Origin: Treponema pectinovorum
Lineage (GTDB): Bacteria > Spirochaetota > Spirochaetia > Treponematales > Treponemataceae
DNA: 64,000 bases
NCBI RefSeq assembly: GCF_900497595.1
Contig: NZ_UFQO01000004.1
Location: forward strand, 124,001 to 188,000
Direction: 5' to 3'
A program made the position numbers and the translations under genes. The notes under the pieces are model-generated. The model had not been told where the DNA came from and made no database searches. It saw nothing but the letters and a program-made list of their open reading frames with translations. Of this stretch, positions 27,342 through 35,576 are shown in pieces (positions within the stretch are counted from its first letter, which is position 1; each line of letters opens with the position of its first letter).

Positions 27342-29297
27342 TTACATAGGAATATTTTTTACGAGTTTTATAATATAAAGTTGAATATACATAAAAAGTG
27401 CATCATTTTCGCCAATTTTTTGAAGAGCCGGCGTTTTTACTAGAGATTCTGCAAGGTTTTCAATCCTTTCTTTGCTGAAATTTTCAGATTTCATATAGCG
27501 AAGGACTTTTCTAAGATAATCTCGAATAAGTGAATTTACATCTTCTGTTAAATTGTTGTGAGTAACTTTTCCAATCAATTTATTCCATTGATGTTCATAA
27601 GAAGTGAGCTCTCTGTCCAAAGTTGAAGAAGAAGGCACTATTTCGTTTTCTAAATTCCTGGCCGCTTCTCTAAGTGCAACTTTTTTAGAAACTAATGGAT
27701 TTCCTGTGATTGCCGCCTCTTCTTCATCGGCTTTGCTATTTTGAGTCTCTTTTTCGTGATATATCTGCGCTTGGGTTTTATGGGATTTTTCTTTTTTTGA
27801 CTTAGGAGGGCGCATAATCATTTTTATAACCCAAGAAACAACAGGAATCGTATACCAAAATGGAAGCTTTATCTTTGCATCGCTTAACAATTCGGCGCGT
27901 TCCATAAAAAGAATTTCTGAATAAGGAATTAAATGGCCACTTTCAAAAAGATTTATTCTTCCTCCAGAAAGAGTTGAACCGTCTGGTGCTGTATTTACTT
28001 CATAATTTATGAGAGGAAGAAAAGATGAAATCAACAAGGCATATAAAATCGGCGACTGAATTGAAACTTCTTTTTCAAGACGACGTTCAAAACTCTTTTG
28101 TTCTTTCATCTCTGGTAAGTCATCAAAATTTTTAAGAATAGAAAACCAGTTCTTTTTTATAGTTTCTCGAATCGTAACCCTTGCATCTGAACAAAGCCTT
28201 AAAATCAGAGGCATAACTTTGCTTTTTAAAATAAAATAAGGTTGACTTGAAGAATCTGTTTTAAATACGAGAAGTTCTGGTAAATCGTTTGCAGAACTTT
28301 CTGTTGATTTTTTGTGAAGATAATTTTTTAGCTCGTCTTCGCTGTATTGTCCTAAAAGTGGCACACCGCTGTTGCTCGTAAATTTTGTTATTGCATCAAA
28401 GGTAAAATAATACGGCGGTTTTGCAAGTTGCTGTTCAAGGCTTTTAAATGCCGCTTCTTTTTTGCTGTTTTCTTGAGCGCGCATTTTGTAAAAATTGGCA
28501 ACGATTTCCAATATGTAAACCGATTGCAGAACGCCAAGGTCTTCTTGTGTAAAGTCTTTTACTTTTTCGTAGTCTTGTTTTATAAAAAAAAGCAGTTGGG
28601 TCAAAAAATAAAATGAATCTTCAGGATTTTTAAACATTTGCACAGCGACATCTGCGGTTTGAACAAAGCGATTAAAAATATTTTTTGCAGTCATCTCTTT
28701 GCCTGGATTTGCAACGGTAAGCTTTTTCATAAAATAATCGTGATGTTCATCTTTTGTGAGCATCGTTCGTATTTTTAATACTGCACATTCAATTAGTGTT
28801 TGGACAGAAACGATTGAAGGCAGAAGAATTGTAGGAGAATCGTGAGGAAGTACAAGACCGTACAAAAATTTATCTGTAAGAGTTTCGGTTTTTAAAAGTT
28901 GCTCAATTAAATCTGAAGCTTGATGGCGAGTTAGAATTTCGCTTGGAATTTTTTTTGGCAGATAGCTTTCTTGAGGAAACGGCGTCTGCGGCGTTGCAAG
29001 AATTTCTTTGTATCTTTTGGCGAATTTTTCTACTAAGATGGGAATTACGATTATTGTTTTTTTATCGGTTCCAGATTCCTGCAAGAGAATATCGCGCGAT
29101 TCGACTAAATCCGCCAATTCTTTGTTGACAATGCTAGCTGTATCTGAAAGATATGTTATGAGCGATGGCTGTTCTTCAAGGTGATGTTCAGAATAACGCT
29201 TTAAATAGTCGACGAATTCGTTAAAGTCGATAGTTGCGCTGTTTTGTTTGCCTGCAAAAAATTTTAGCAGGACTATGATTGAAGTTGTAATCGCCAT
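27342..29297 (-). CDS. Large helical protein, unknown
   Basis: I do not recognise this 651-residue protein. It starts MAITTSIIVLLKFFAG without a cleavable signal. It is mostly helical and carries a hydrophobic segment near residue 500 (LPFWYTIPVVSWVIKMIM) that may insert in a membrane. This is followed by a Lys-rich stretch (RPPKSKKEKSHK) and a further helical domain. No catalytic motif is visible. The ATG has no ribosome-binding site, while TTGAGC-17-TAAAAT-6 lies directly before it, giving a well-formed leaderless promoter. It is followed by ssb on the same strand. Confidence 0.65.
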   Translation of the reverse strand: MAITTSIIVLLKFFAGKQNSATIDFNEFVDYLKRYSEHHLEEQPSLITYLSDTASIVNKELADLVESRDILLQESGTDKKTIIVIPILVEKFAKRYKEILATPQTPFPQESYLPKKIPSEILTRHQASDLIEQLLKTETLTDKFLYGLVLPHDSPTILLPSIVSVQTLIECAVLKIRTMLTKDEHHDYFMKKLTVANPGKEMTAKNIFNRFVQTADVAVQMFKNPEDSFYFLTQLLFFIKQDYEKVKDFTQEDLGVLQSVYILEIVANFYKMRAQENSKKEAAFKSLEQQLAKPPYYFTFDAITKFTSNSGVPLLGQYSEDELKNYLHKKSTESSANDLPELLVFKTDSSSQPYFILKSKVMPLILRLCSDARVTIRETIKKNWFSILKNFDDLPEMKEQKSFERRLEKEVSIQSPILYALLISSFLPLINYEVNTAPDGSTLSGGRINLFESGHLIPYSEILFMERAELLSDAKIKLPFWYTIPVVSWVIKMIMRPPKSKKEKSHKTQAQIYHEKETQNSKADEEEAAITGNPLVSKKVALREAARNLENEIVPSSSTLDRELTSYEHQWNKLIGKVTHNNLTEDVNSLIRDYLRKVLRYMKSENFSKERIENLAESLVKTPALQKIGENDALFMYIQLYIIKLVKNIPM

Positions 29298-29303
29298 ATC
29301 AAT

Positions 29304-29332
29304 ATTTTATCAATAATCTTTTTATTGCTCAA
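29304..29332 (-). promoter_or_regulatory. Leaderless-type promoter of the 651-residue gene
   Basis: On the minus strand TTGAGC (29332-29327), 17 bases, TAAAAT (29309-29304), six bases, ATG 29297. Confidence 0.55.
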
Positions 29333-29359
29333 TCCAATTTTGATACTGTAGGTAGAATT

Positions 29360-29635
29360 GTAGGTCGCACGCCCTGTGTGATGATGTGGCAGGGGCTACT
29401 TGTAGTCTCGATGCCTGCGTGCGAGTTTCCTGTGGCAAGGGATTAGAGTTTCAAGAAAGCTTCCACGTATCCATGAAACGAACAGTTTTTTGCAAAACCG
29501 TCGATATTTTGTTGCAGGTACACATCCCTGTGTACAGCAATCTACCGTAGGAGCGTAGCGACAAGGATGATGCAGCGATAGCGGGACCCCACAAAGCCTG
29601 ATTTTGCGGAACGCAGGTGGAGCAAAAAGCCACCC
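29360..29635 (+). repeat. Hairpin repeat, copy A
   Basis: About 276 bases of GC-rich non-coding sequence fill most of the 435-base gap before hisC. It begins GTAGGTCGCAC and ends AGCAAAAAGCCACCC, as the other copies do. The first and second hairpins are decayed. The last hairpin is perfect but has a different arm sequence, GTACACA-TCCC-TGTGTAC at 29518-29535, where other copies have GTCGCAC with GTGCGAC. I see no convincing gene in it. Confidence 0.75.
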
Positions 29636-29732
29636 AGATGAATTTAAATTTTTTTGGAAAAATTGAACGGATTGCAACAAAAAGTCATTGTTTATAAAAT
29701 CAATAAACAGTTTTTCTGGTTTGGAGTAAAAA

Positions 29733-30902
29733 TTGATTTCGCAGAGAATGAAAAATCTTCACCCTTATGTTCCTGGTGAACAGCCAAAAGAAAGACCTTA
29801 CATAAAGTTGAACGCGAACGAAAATCCGTATCCGCCAAGTCCGCTAGTTACAAAGGCTGTTGCCCGGCTTGCAAAAAAACAGGCACAAAAAATGGCTTTG
29901 TATCCCGACCCCGACTCGCTGGAATTAAAAAAAGCGATTGCGGATATGCTCAATAAGACTGGTGGCGTTCTTGCAAGGGCAAATTTAAAAGGTGGCAAAA
30001 AAAACGGCAGCGCTTCAAAAGTTTTTGCTTCTGATTCGGATAAAATTCCTTTTATTGTAACGCCTCAAATGATTTATGCAGGAAACGGCTCTGACGAAGT
30101 TTTGAGTTTTATTTTTTATGCTTTTTTTGACGGCGACCGTGAACTTGTTTTGCCTGAGCACACTTATTCATTTTATCCAGTTTATGCTGGTTTTTATGGA
30201 ATTGAGATAGACAAGGTTCCGCTAAAAGATGACTGGACTTTGGACAAAGAAAAGATGATTTTAGATGCGAACAAAAGGGATTCTAGCATAATATTTGCAA
30301 ATCCAAACGCACCAACTTCTTTGGGGATGACGAGGGAAGAGATTAAAGAGATGATAAAATCTACTCCAAAAAACAGGGTTTTTGTTGTAGACGAAGCCTA
30401 TGTCGATTTTGGAGGCGAAAGTTGCATTCCTCTTTTGGCAGAGTTTGAAAATCTTTTGATAGTTCGTACTTTTTCAAAATCGCTTTGTGCTGCTGGAATG
30501 AGACTTGGATATGCGGTTGCAAATCCGACTCTTATAGAGCAGTTAACGACCGTAAAAAATTCTGTAAATCATTTTCCGATTGATTTTATTGCACAGCAAG
30601 CAGGAATTGCTGCTTGTAATGATGCAGGATATTACGCCGAATGCGCGCGAAGCGTCGCTTTTGAACGTGATGAGTTTATTGATTTTTTAAGAAATATCGG
30701 CTGGCAAGTTTTGGACAGCCAAACGAATTTTGTATTTTGCAAAAAAGACGGCAGGAGTGGGGAAGAAACTTACAAAAAAATCAAAGATGAAGGAATTCTC
30801 GTCCGCCATTTTAACACACCTGGAATAGAAGATTATTTGAGGATAACGATTGGCACAAAAGTTCAGATGGATAAATTAAAAACGGTGATGAAAAATCTTT
30901 AG
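29733..30902 (+). CDS. hisC: Histidinol-phosphate aminotransferase family protein
   Basis: PLP-dependent aminotransferase that converts imidazole-acetol phosphate and glutamate to histidinol phosphate. MKNLHPYVPGEQPKERPYIK and LNANENPYPPS are the HisC N-terminus. YAGNGSDEVL and VVDEAYVDF are conserved, and the PLP Lys is residue 249 in RTFSKSLCAAGMRLGYA. A loop of about 20 Lys/Gly/Ser-rich residues near 75-95 is an insertion relative to typical HisC. The start is TTG at 29733, with GGAG six bases before it. The gene is framed by repeat copies A and B and has no other his gene beside it. Confidence 0.9.
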   Translation: MISQRMKNLHPYVPGEQPKERPYIKLNANENPYPPSPLVTKAVARLAKKQAQKMALYPDPDSLELKKAIADMLNKTGGVLARANLKGGKKNGSASKVFASDSDKIPFIVTPQMIYAGNGSDEVLSFIFYAFFDGDRELVLPEHTYSFYPVYAGFYGIEIDKVPLKDDWTLDKEKMILDANKRDSSIIFANPNAPTSLGMTREEIKEMIKSTPKNRVFVVDEAYVDFGGESCIPLLAEFENLLIVRTFSKSLCAAGMRLGYAVANPTLIEQLTTVKNSVNHFPIDFIAQQAGIAACNDAGYYAECARSVAFERDEFIDFLRNIGWQVLDSQTNFVFCKKDGRSGEETYKKIKDEGILVRHFNTPGIEDYLRITIGTKVQMDKLKTVMKNL

Positions 30903-30912
30903 TTTTTTTTAA

Positions 30913-31240
30913 CGGACAGTTTCCTTACGAAAACTGTCAACATTTATTGTAGGTCGCACATCCGTGTGCGACGATGTGGCAGGGTCTACTTGTAGCCCCT
31001 GAACTTGCGTGCGAACTTCCTGTGGCAGGGATTGGAGTTTCAAGAAAACTTCCGTGTTTTCTTGAAACGGACAGTTTCCTTACAAAAACTGTCGACATTT
31101 ATTGTAGGTCGCACATCCGTGTGCAACGATGTGGCAGGGATTGGAGTGGCGGCACAGCCGTTGGCGCAAGCCAATGTAGCGATAGCGGAACCACGCAAAG
31201 CCCGATTTTTGCGGAACTCAAGTGAAGCAAAAAGCCACCC
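30913..31240 (+). repeat. Hairpin repeat, copy B, with internal duplication
   Basis: Fills the gap after hisC. A 72-base block at 30913-30984 recurs at 31068-31139 with three differences (offset 155). Hairpins: GTCGCACA/TGTGCGAC at 30953-30972, TTTCAAGAAAAC/GTTTTCTTGAAA at 31038-31067, GACAGTTT/AAACTGTC at 31070-31093 and a second GTCGCACA arm at 31108-31127. TTGGC-GCAA-GCCAA follows. It ends AGCAAAAAGCCACCC. Confidence 0.85.
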
Positions 31241-31271
31241 ATATTTTTTTACGCATTTTTTTTCACTCGTC

Positions 31272-31299
31272 TTGCAAAATCTGAATAATCCTGTATAAT
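31272..31299 (+). promoter_or_regulatory. Promoter of the SagB-type oxidoreductase gene
   Basis: TTGCAA (31272-31277), 16 bases, a perfect TATAAT (31294-31299), six bases, ATG 31306. No ribosome-binding site is present. Confidence 0.6.
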
Positions 31300-31305
31300 T
31301 TTGCT

Positions 31306-32064
31306 ATGACGATTAACGAAAACAGATACTTTTTAAAAACATATTTTTCTGAGCTGGATGGAATTAAGACCGATGCCTCAAAGGCACTTGCAAAACCGCC
31401 TGCGGAAAAAGTTTTTACGACTGGAACAACAGCAATAAAACTTCCAAAACCGTGCAAAGATGTTTTAAAATCTGCAAACATTTTTGATGTTATTCAAAAT
31501 CGCCGAAGTTTTAGAAGATATAGCGACAAAAAACTTTCGCTGGAAGAACTTTCTTACCTTTTGTGGGCTTCGTACGGAAGGTCGAACTTTGATGATGAAA
31601 AAGATTCAAAGAGGACTGTTCCGTCTGGTGGAGCGTGCTACACGATAGAAACTTATATAATCGCGATGAATGTGGAAAATCTTGAAGCAGGCATTTATCA
31701 CTATAGCCCGAGCGAACACAGCATTTTGTTTATAAAAAGCATAGAAAGCATGCACGAAACTATAGAAAGTTTTATGCTCGACTCCAAACAGCCGTTTCTA
31801 CCAGGATTTGCAGAAAAGTCGGGAGTGCTTTTTATCTGGTCGACTGTTCCTTATCGCGGCGAATATAAATTCAATGTACTGGCTCATAAAAAAGTGCTTA
31901 TAGATGCAGGACATGTATGTCAAAACTTGTATCTTGCGTCACAATCCATAGATGCAGGTGCTTGTGCAATAGGAATTTACGATCAGGATAAAATCGACAG
32001 ATTGCTGGATTTAGACGGAAAAGATGAGTTTGTAATTTATCTTGCTGCGGTAGGCAAAAAATAA
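31306..32064 (+). CDS. SagB-type/nitroreductase-family flavin oxidoreductase
   Basis: An FMN-dependent oxidoreductase of the nitroreductase superfamily. The FMN-binding start of the fold, IQNRRSFRRYSDKKLSLEELSYLLWASYG, lies at about residues 63-92. PSGGACYTIETYII and GAGIYHY-like segments follow, then GHVCQNLYLASQSI. This arrangement matches SagB/ThcOx-type proteins, which oxidise azoline rings in peptide maturation or act as stand-alone reductases. No partner YcaO cyclodehydratase or precursor peptide is seen nearby, so a stand-alone reductase is likelier. The 252 residues are normal. Confidence 0.85.
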   Translation: MTINENRYFLKTYFSELDGIKTDASKALAKPPAEKVFTTGTTAIKLPKPCKDVLKSANIFDVIQNRRSFRRYSDKKLSLEELSYLLWASYGRSNFDDEKDSKRTVPSGGACYTIETYIIAMNVENLEAGIYHYSPSEHSILFIKSIESMHETIESFMLDSKQPFLPGFAEKSGVLFIWSTVPYRGEYKFNVLAHKKVLIDAGHVCQNLYLASQSIDAGACAIGIYDQDKIDRLLDLDGKDEFVIYLAAVGKK

Positions 32065-32102
32065 GGGTATCTTTTGCTCCAATTCGTTTTGTCGCAGCAC
32101 GC

Positions 32103-32609
32103 CTACATACCAGATTTTGCAGCATTGTAAACTTCTTTCCACGCATCAATCAATTTTTCAAGCGACCAGGCAGCATTTGCAGGGCTTGTCGAAGGCAAAA
32201 GTTTTGCTTCTATATTTAAAAGCATTTTTTGATATTTGTTAAAATAAGTCCAAGCGGTTTTACCGTTGCAAAAAATATGCGAAATTCTTGAATTTTGTAC
32301 GAGCGGCAAAAGATTTGTAGGTTCCGCATTTTTTATGAGTGAATCGCTGGAGCCCACTATATCGCAACTGTAAATCGTGTCCCAAAGCGCCAGTCGGTTT
32401 TTCAAAATCAAATATTTTTTCGCTTCGATTGTAACTGGAACTTCCTCTCCAAAAATTGCAGAAATCACCTTCCAAAAACGATTTTGCGAATTGCCATAAT
32501 AAAATTTTTTCTCCCTCGACTTTACCGAAGGCAAACTTCCCAAAATCAAAACTTGCGATGCTTCATCATAAACAGGCAAAAAAGGATGAATTACATGCTG
32601 ATATTCCAT
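32103..32609 (-). CDS. Uracil-DNA-glycosylase-fold protein (deoxyinosine/mismatch glycosylase type)
   Basis: LILGSLPSVKSREKKFYYGNSQNRFWKVI near the N-terminus is the UDG-fold catalytic and uracil-binding region, in the form used by stand-alone DNA-deoxyinosine and mismatch glycosylases. LLPSTSPANAAW near the end is the minor-groove or leucine-loop motif. It would excise deaminated bases in base-excision repair. The protein is 168 residues from ATG 32609. An AGGAG lies 13 bases upstream, a little far, but the preceding in-frame GTG has no site at all. Confidence 0.85.
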   Translation of the reverse strand: MEYQHVIHPFLPVYDEASQVLILGSLPSVKSREKKFYYGNSQNRFWKVISAIFGEEVPVTIEAKKYLILKNRLALWDTIYSCDIVGSSDSLIKNAEPTNLLPLVQNSRISHIFCNGKTAWTYFNKYQKMLLNIEAKLLPSTSPANAAWSLEKLIDAWKEVYNAAKSGM

Positions 32610-32639
32610 ATCGTAAAAAAGTCTCCTATAAAGCACATC

Positions 32640-32766
32640 TGTTTTTGAATATGGGCGTATCCCTTTGCTAACGCAAAGGGTCGCTACGTTACGAGCTTCG
32701 CTAAGCGCTCACCGTCCTCGCTTTGCTGCGGTCGGCTGCTTCGCAGGCTCTTCACATCGCTTACGC
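32640..32766 (+). repeat. 127-bp direct repeat, left copy
   Basis: This is identical, base for base, to 34681-34807. It is GC-rich compared with its surroundings and contains an 8-base perfect hairpin (CCCTTTGC-TAAC-GCAAAGGG) and several GCTTCG-type small dyads. It sits between the glycosylase gene and the DUF2141 gene. No open frame in it looks real. Confidence 0.95.
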
Positions 32767-32775
32767 GGTTTTAGC

Positions 32776-33189
32776 TTACATCGTAAAAAGTTCAATGGGA
32801 ATCGTTTCATCCTTATCGATTAAAACTTTATGCTTTTTAAAATTTCCTGGAACCGATTTTCCATTGTAATTGCTAAAGCCAAACGGTTCTTTTGGAATTC
32901 CCATAAAACCAGAATTTAAAACACCGTCGCTGTTCAAATCCTGGAACACACAAAAAGCGTATTCTCCGTCTGTCAATTCAACATCAGTTTCAATTTCGGT
33001 TGCACTCGGAATTAACTCCAGCTTCATAAAAGGATTTTTTGTTTTAAAACTTTCTTCACTGTTGTGAATGCTCACAACAATCTTGCCTTTTCCAACTACA
33101 ACAGAACTTATTTTTAATTTTATATTGTGCGTAAACCCGAAAGACAAAATAAAAAACGACAAAAATAATATTGTAATTTTCTTTTTCAT
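32776..33189 (-). CDS. Exported DUF2141 protein
   Basis: A small secreted protein. A signal peptide (MKKKITILFLSFFILSFGFT) precedes a beta-sandwich-type domain. KGKIVVSIHNSEESF, GEYAFCVFQDLNSDGVLNSGFMGIPKEPFGFSN is the DUF2141 signature, whose function is unknown. The 137 residues match the family. ATG 33189 was chosen because GGGAG lies just upstream. It is the last gene of the tetR-EFR1-DUF2141 unit, 55 bases after the ferredoxin gene. Confidence 0.85.
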   Translation of the reverse strand: MKKKITILFLSFFILSFGFTHNIKLKISSVVVGKGKIVVSIHNSEESFKTKNPFMKLELIPSATEIETDVELTDGEYAFCVFQDLNSDGVLNSGFMGIPKEPFGFSNYNGKSVPGNFKKHKVLIDKDETIPIELFTM

Positions 33190-33244
33190 AAAATTCTCCC
33201 ATAAAACTCCACATTTGTGGTAGTGCAGAAGGTTTTGTATTTTT

Positions 33245-34003
33245 TCAATAATTTTTAAAAAAGCACTGCTCAATCACTTGTTTACCGATAATCGTCAGAG
33301 CTTTTTGCGGACAAGAATTTACGCAGCGATAACAGATTGTACAGTTATTTCCAGTCAAAATCGCTTTGCCATTTACAATAGAAATCGACTGGGTTGGGCA
33401 CTGTTTGGCGCACAAAGTGCAGCCTGTGCATTTTGTAATATCAACTTTTAAGCCTTTGCGATGTTTTTTTGCCTCATGTAAAAACCACAAACGCTGGCCA
33501 AAAAGACCTGCAATGTGATTATAAAAATGAAGTCCTTCGTGCGGATATTTTTTTGAATTTAATAAAGCAGAGAATCTTTTAATTTTTTTATCTGTCTTTT
33601 CTATTATATCTTTATTTTCTTGAGGTGTTTTTTTTAGCATTCCAACATCGCCAATAGCATCTGGCATTCTCAAATGTACTCCGCCCAAAATTTCAGCCCC
33701 ATATTTTTTAAGAAGGCGAGCGGCGCATCCAGTTCCATCTCCGCTAAAAAGTCCCATAGTCGCAATAAGAAAAATCTTTTTTCCTCTAAAAATCTTAGAA
33801 TTCCTTTTTATAAAATCGCTTACTATAAACGGAATATTGCTAAAATGCACAGGATATGCAAATCCAAACTCTTCGACTTTTGCCATCGCTTTTATAGCAT
33901 TATCATCTTCAATCGAAAAAGCCTCGCCATTTCCTGTCCGTTTTGAAAATTCTTGAGCGCAGTGCTTTGTATTTCCATTGCCGCTAAAATAAATTATTTT
34001 CAT
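33245..34003 (-). CDS. EFR1-type flavodoxin-ferredoxin fusion
   Basis: The N-terminal flavodoxin fold starts MKIIYFSGNGNTKHCA, with the FMN phosphate loop SGNGNT. At about residues 188-225 there are two [4Fe-4S] motifs, CTGCTLCAKQCP and CTICYRCVNSCP. This is the EFR1 (flavodoxin plus bacterial ferredoxin) architecture, a cytosolic electron carrier with no defined partner. Its ATG overlaps the tetR stop by one base (TAATG), so the two are coupled. The true start is MKIIYF at 34003, supported by GGAG seven bases before. Confidence 0.9.
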   Translation of the reverse strand: MKIIYFSGNGNTKHCAQEFSKRTGNGEAFSIEDDNAIKAMAKVEEFGFAYPVHFSNIPFIVSDFIKRNSKIFRGKKIFLIATMGLFSGDGTGCAARLLKKYGAEILGGVHLRMPDAIGDVGMLKKTPQENKDIIEKTDKKIKRFSALLNSKKYPHEGLHFYNHIAGLFGQRLWFLHEAKKHRKGLKVDITKCTGCTLCAKQCPTQSISIVNGKAILTGNNCTICYRCVNSCPQKALTIIGKQVIEQCFFKNY

Positions 34004-34602
34004 TATTTTTCTCCATTTAACTCCTTGCATTCATAGAGCGCGATAAAATTGCAGATTTTTTCTTTCCAATCTTCGTCGTAAGTTATGTTTTTCATAGTTG
34101 CCAACGACGTTAAACCGTGGATATAAGCCCAAAGCGAAATGACAATATCGTTCTGCTTTTTTTTAGGGCATTGATTCTTATTTAATATTTTCAAAACGAG
34201 ATTTCTAAATATTTCGTACGGTCTATAATTTTTTTCAGAAGCCGATTCTGCCCTTAAATCGAGAGAAATATTTGCGTGCCCAAAAAGAAAACTATAATAA
34301 TTAGGATTGTCAACAAAAAAATTAAAATAAGTTTCGCCAAGTTTTCCTAAAAGGTTTTTAGAATCGCAATTTTCTTTGAGCGTTTTTTCAAGCGTGGCCG
34401 AAAACAATTCCGTAATATAGCTCTGCATCGCTTTTAAAAGCTCTTCCTTATTTTTAAAATGGCTGTAAGGCGCCCCATGCGAAACCTTGCATTCCGCTGC
34501 AACTTTTCGTAGCGAACAAGACTGAATTCCGTCGCGTGCAACCAGCGAAATTCCAGCTTCTAATAATTCACTTCTCAAATCTTCGTGATGATAATTGTCC
34601 AT
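34003..34602 (-). CDS. TetR-family regulator
   Basis: A helix-turn-helix at about residues 28-50 (GIQSCSLRKVAAECKVSHGAPYSHFKNKEELL) matches TetR. The C-terminal ligand domain, with YFNFFVDNPNYYSFLFG, resembles the WHG/TetR_C_33 type. The 199 residues are normal. It begins a three-gene unit with EFR1 and DUF2141 and has a palindrome at its own promoter, so it probably represses itself and the unit. A GGGAG site lies ten bases before the ATG. Confidence 0.9.
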   Translation of the reverse strand: MDNYHHEDLRSELLEAGISLVARDGIQSCSLRKVAAECKVSHGAPYSHFKNKEELLKAMQSYITELFSATLEKTLKENCDSKNLLGKLGETYFNFFVDNPNYYSFLFGHANISLDLRAESASEKNYRPYEIFRNLVLKILNKNQCPKKKQNDIVISLWAYIHGLTSLATMKNITYDEDWKEKICNFIALYECKELNGEK

Positions 34603-34629
34603 ATAAAACTTGCTCCCAAATGTTTTAAT

Positions 34630-34644
34630 CTTTACACTGTAAAG
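34630..34644. promoter_or_regulatory. Palindromic operator for the TetR unit
   Basis: CTTTACA-C-TGTAAAG, seven-base arms around one base, lies 28-42 bases upstream of the tetR ATG and overlaps the predicted -10 and start region. A further TGTAA-type half sits beside it. Confidence 0.55.
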
Positions 34645-34670
34645 TTACACTTACAACTAGACATTGTCAA
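34642..34670 (-). promoter_or_regulatory. Promoter of the tetR-EFR1-DUF2141 unit
   Basis: On the minus strand a perfect TTGACA (34670-34665), 17 bases and TAACTT (34647-34642). Confidence 0.5.
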
Positions 34671-34680
34671 GTTTAAATTT

Positions 34681-34807
34681 TGTTTTTGAATATGGGCGTA
34701 TCCCTTTGCTAACGCAAAGGGTCGCTACGTTACGAGCTTCGCTAAGCGCTCACCGTCCTCGCTTTGCTGCGGTCGGCTGCTTCGCAGGCTCTTCACATCG
34801 CTTACGC
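34681..34807 (+). repeat. 127-bp direct repeat, right copy
   Basis: Identical to 32640-32766 and in the same orientation. It lies just upstream of the tetR promoter and before the phosphodiesterase gene. Confidence 0.95.
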
Positions 34808-34880
34808 ATTTTTGTTCTGTGGCAGTTTTTGCAAAATTGCTGTATCATAAAAAAAGTTAAGTCTTTGAGTTGGAGAAACT

Positions 34881-35573
34881 ATGAAATTACTTTTATTGAG
34901 CGACATTCACGGCAATACAGAAAATCTCGAAAAACTTGCAACAGAATTTGCAAATGCTGATATAGTTCTTTTTGGTGGTGACTTCGCTAAGTTTTCTCAT
35001 CCAGAAACTGCAAAACCTGTTCTTGAGGCGCTTACAAAAAGTCATGAATGCGTTTTTGCTGTTATTGGAAATTGCGACGAGTTAGATTTTTTGGCTCAGG
35101 TCGAAAAAGCAGATATAAGCGTCGAAGCGAGCATGGTTTTTCATGAAGGGCTTGTGATTGCCGGTAGCGGTGGTGGTTCAAAATTTTCTGGCGACACACC
35201 ATTTGAGCGCACAGACGAAGAACTCGTTTCAGATTTCAATATCGTAGAAGATTCTATTTCTCAAATAGGCGACAAAGACGGTCATTGCAACAATTTGATT
35301 TTGATAATGCACAATCCTCCTAAAGATACTGCTTGCGATTTAATTCCTGGCAATATACATGTTGGAAGCGAAAAACTGCGTGCTTTTATCGAAAAAACTC
35401 AACCACTTTTGGTTTTAACAGGACATATTCACGAGAGTGCTGGAATCGACAAGGTTGGCGAATCTACAATAGTAAATCCTGGTGCACTTTTAGAAGGCAA
35501 ATACGCTCGTGCAGAACTAGGATTTACAGACGGAAAGTGGTCTGTAGAAAAAATTGAACTTTGCACTCTGTAG
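34881..35573 (+). CDS. Calcineurin-like metallophosphoesterase
   Basis: All five metal-binding blocks are present in order: SDIHGN (residues 7-12), FGGDFAK, VIGNCDE, IMHNPP and LTGHIHE, followed by IVNPGAL. This is the YfcE/MJ0936-like small phosphodiesterase group of about 160-230 residues. Candidate substrates are cyclic nucleotides or phosphomonoesters, not decidable here. TTGGAGAAACT precedes the ATG. Its end almost touches the convergent SUMF1-domain gene. Confidence 0.9.
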   Translation: MKLLLLSDIHGNTENLEKLATEFANADIVLFGGDFAKFSHPETAKPVLEALTKSHECVFAVIGNCDELDFLAQVEKADISVEASMVFHEGLVIAGSGGGSKFSGDTPFERTDEELVSDFNIVEDSISQIGDKDGHCNNLILIMHNPPKDTACDLIPGNIHVGSEKLRAFIEKTQPLLVLTGHIHESAGIDKVGESTIVNPGALLEGKYARAELGFTDGKWSVEKIELCTL

Positions 35574-35576
35574 TTT

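Noticed and set aside
29360-31240. CRISPR array in the repetitive stretch around hisC
   Set aside because: The repeats are not regularly spaced, there are no unique spacers of constant length, and no cas gene is present.
31306-32064. Azole-peptide biosynthetic cluster
   Set aside because: Only the SagB-like oxidoreductase is present; no YcaO protein, precursor peptide or exporter was found nearby.
32640-34807. Insertion sequence or integron ends formed by the 127-bp repeats
   Set aside because: They are direct and not inverted repeats, and no transposase or integrase lies between or beside them. Only a recombination cassette is suggested.
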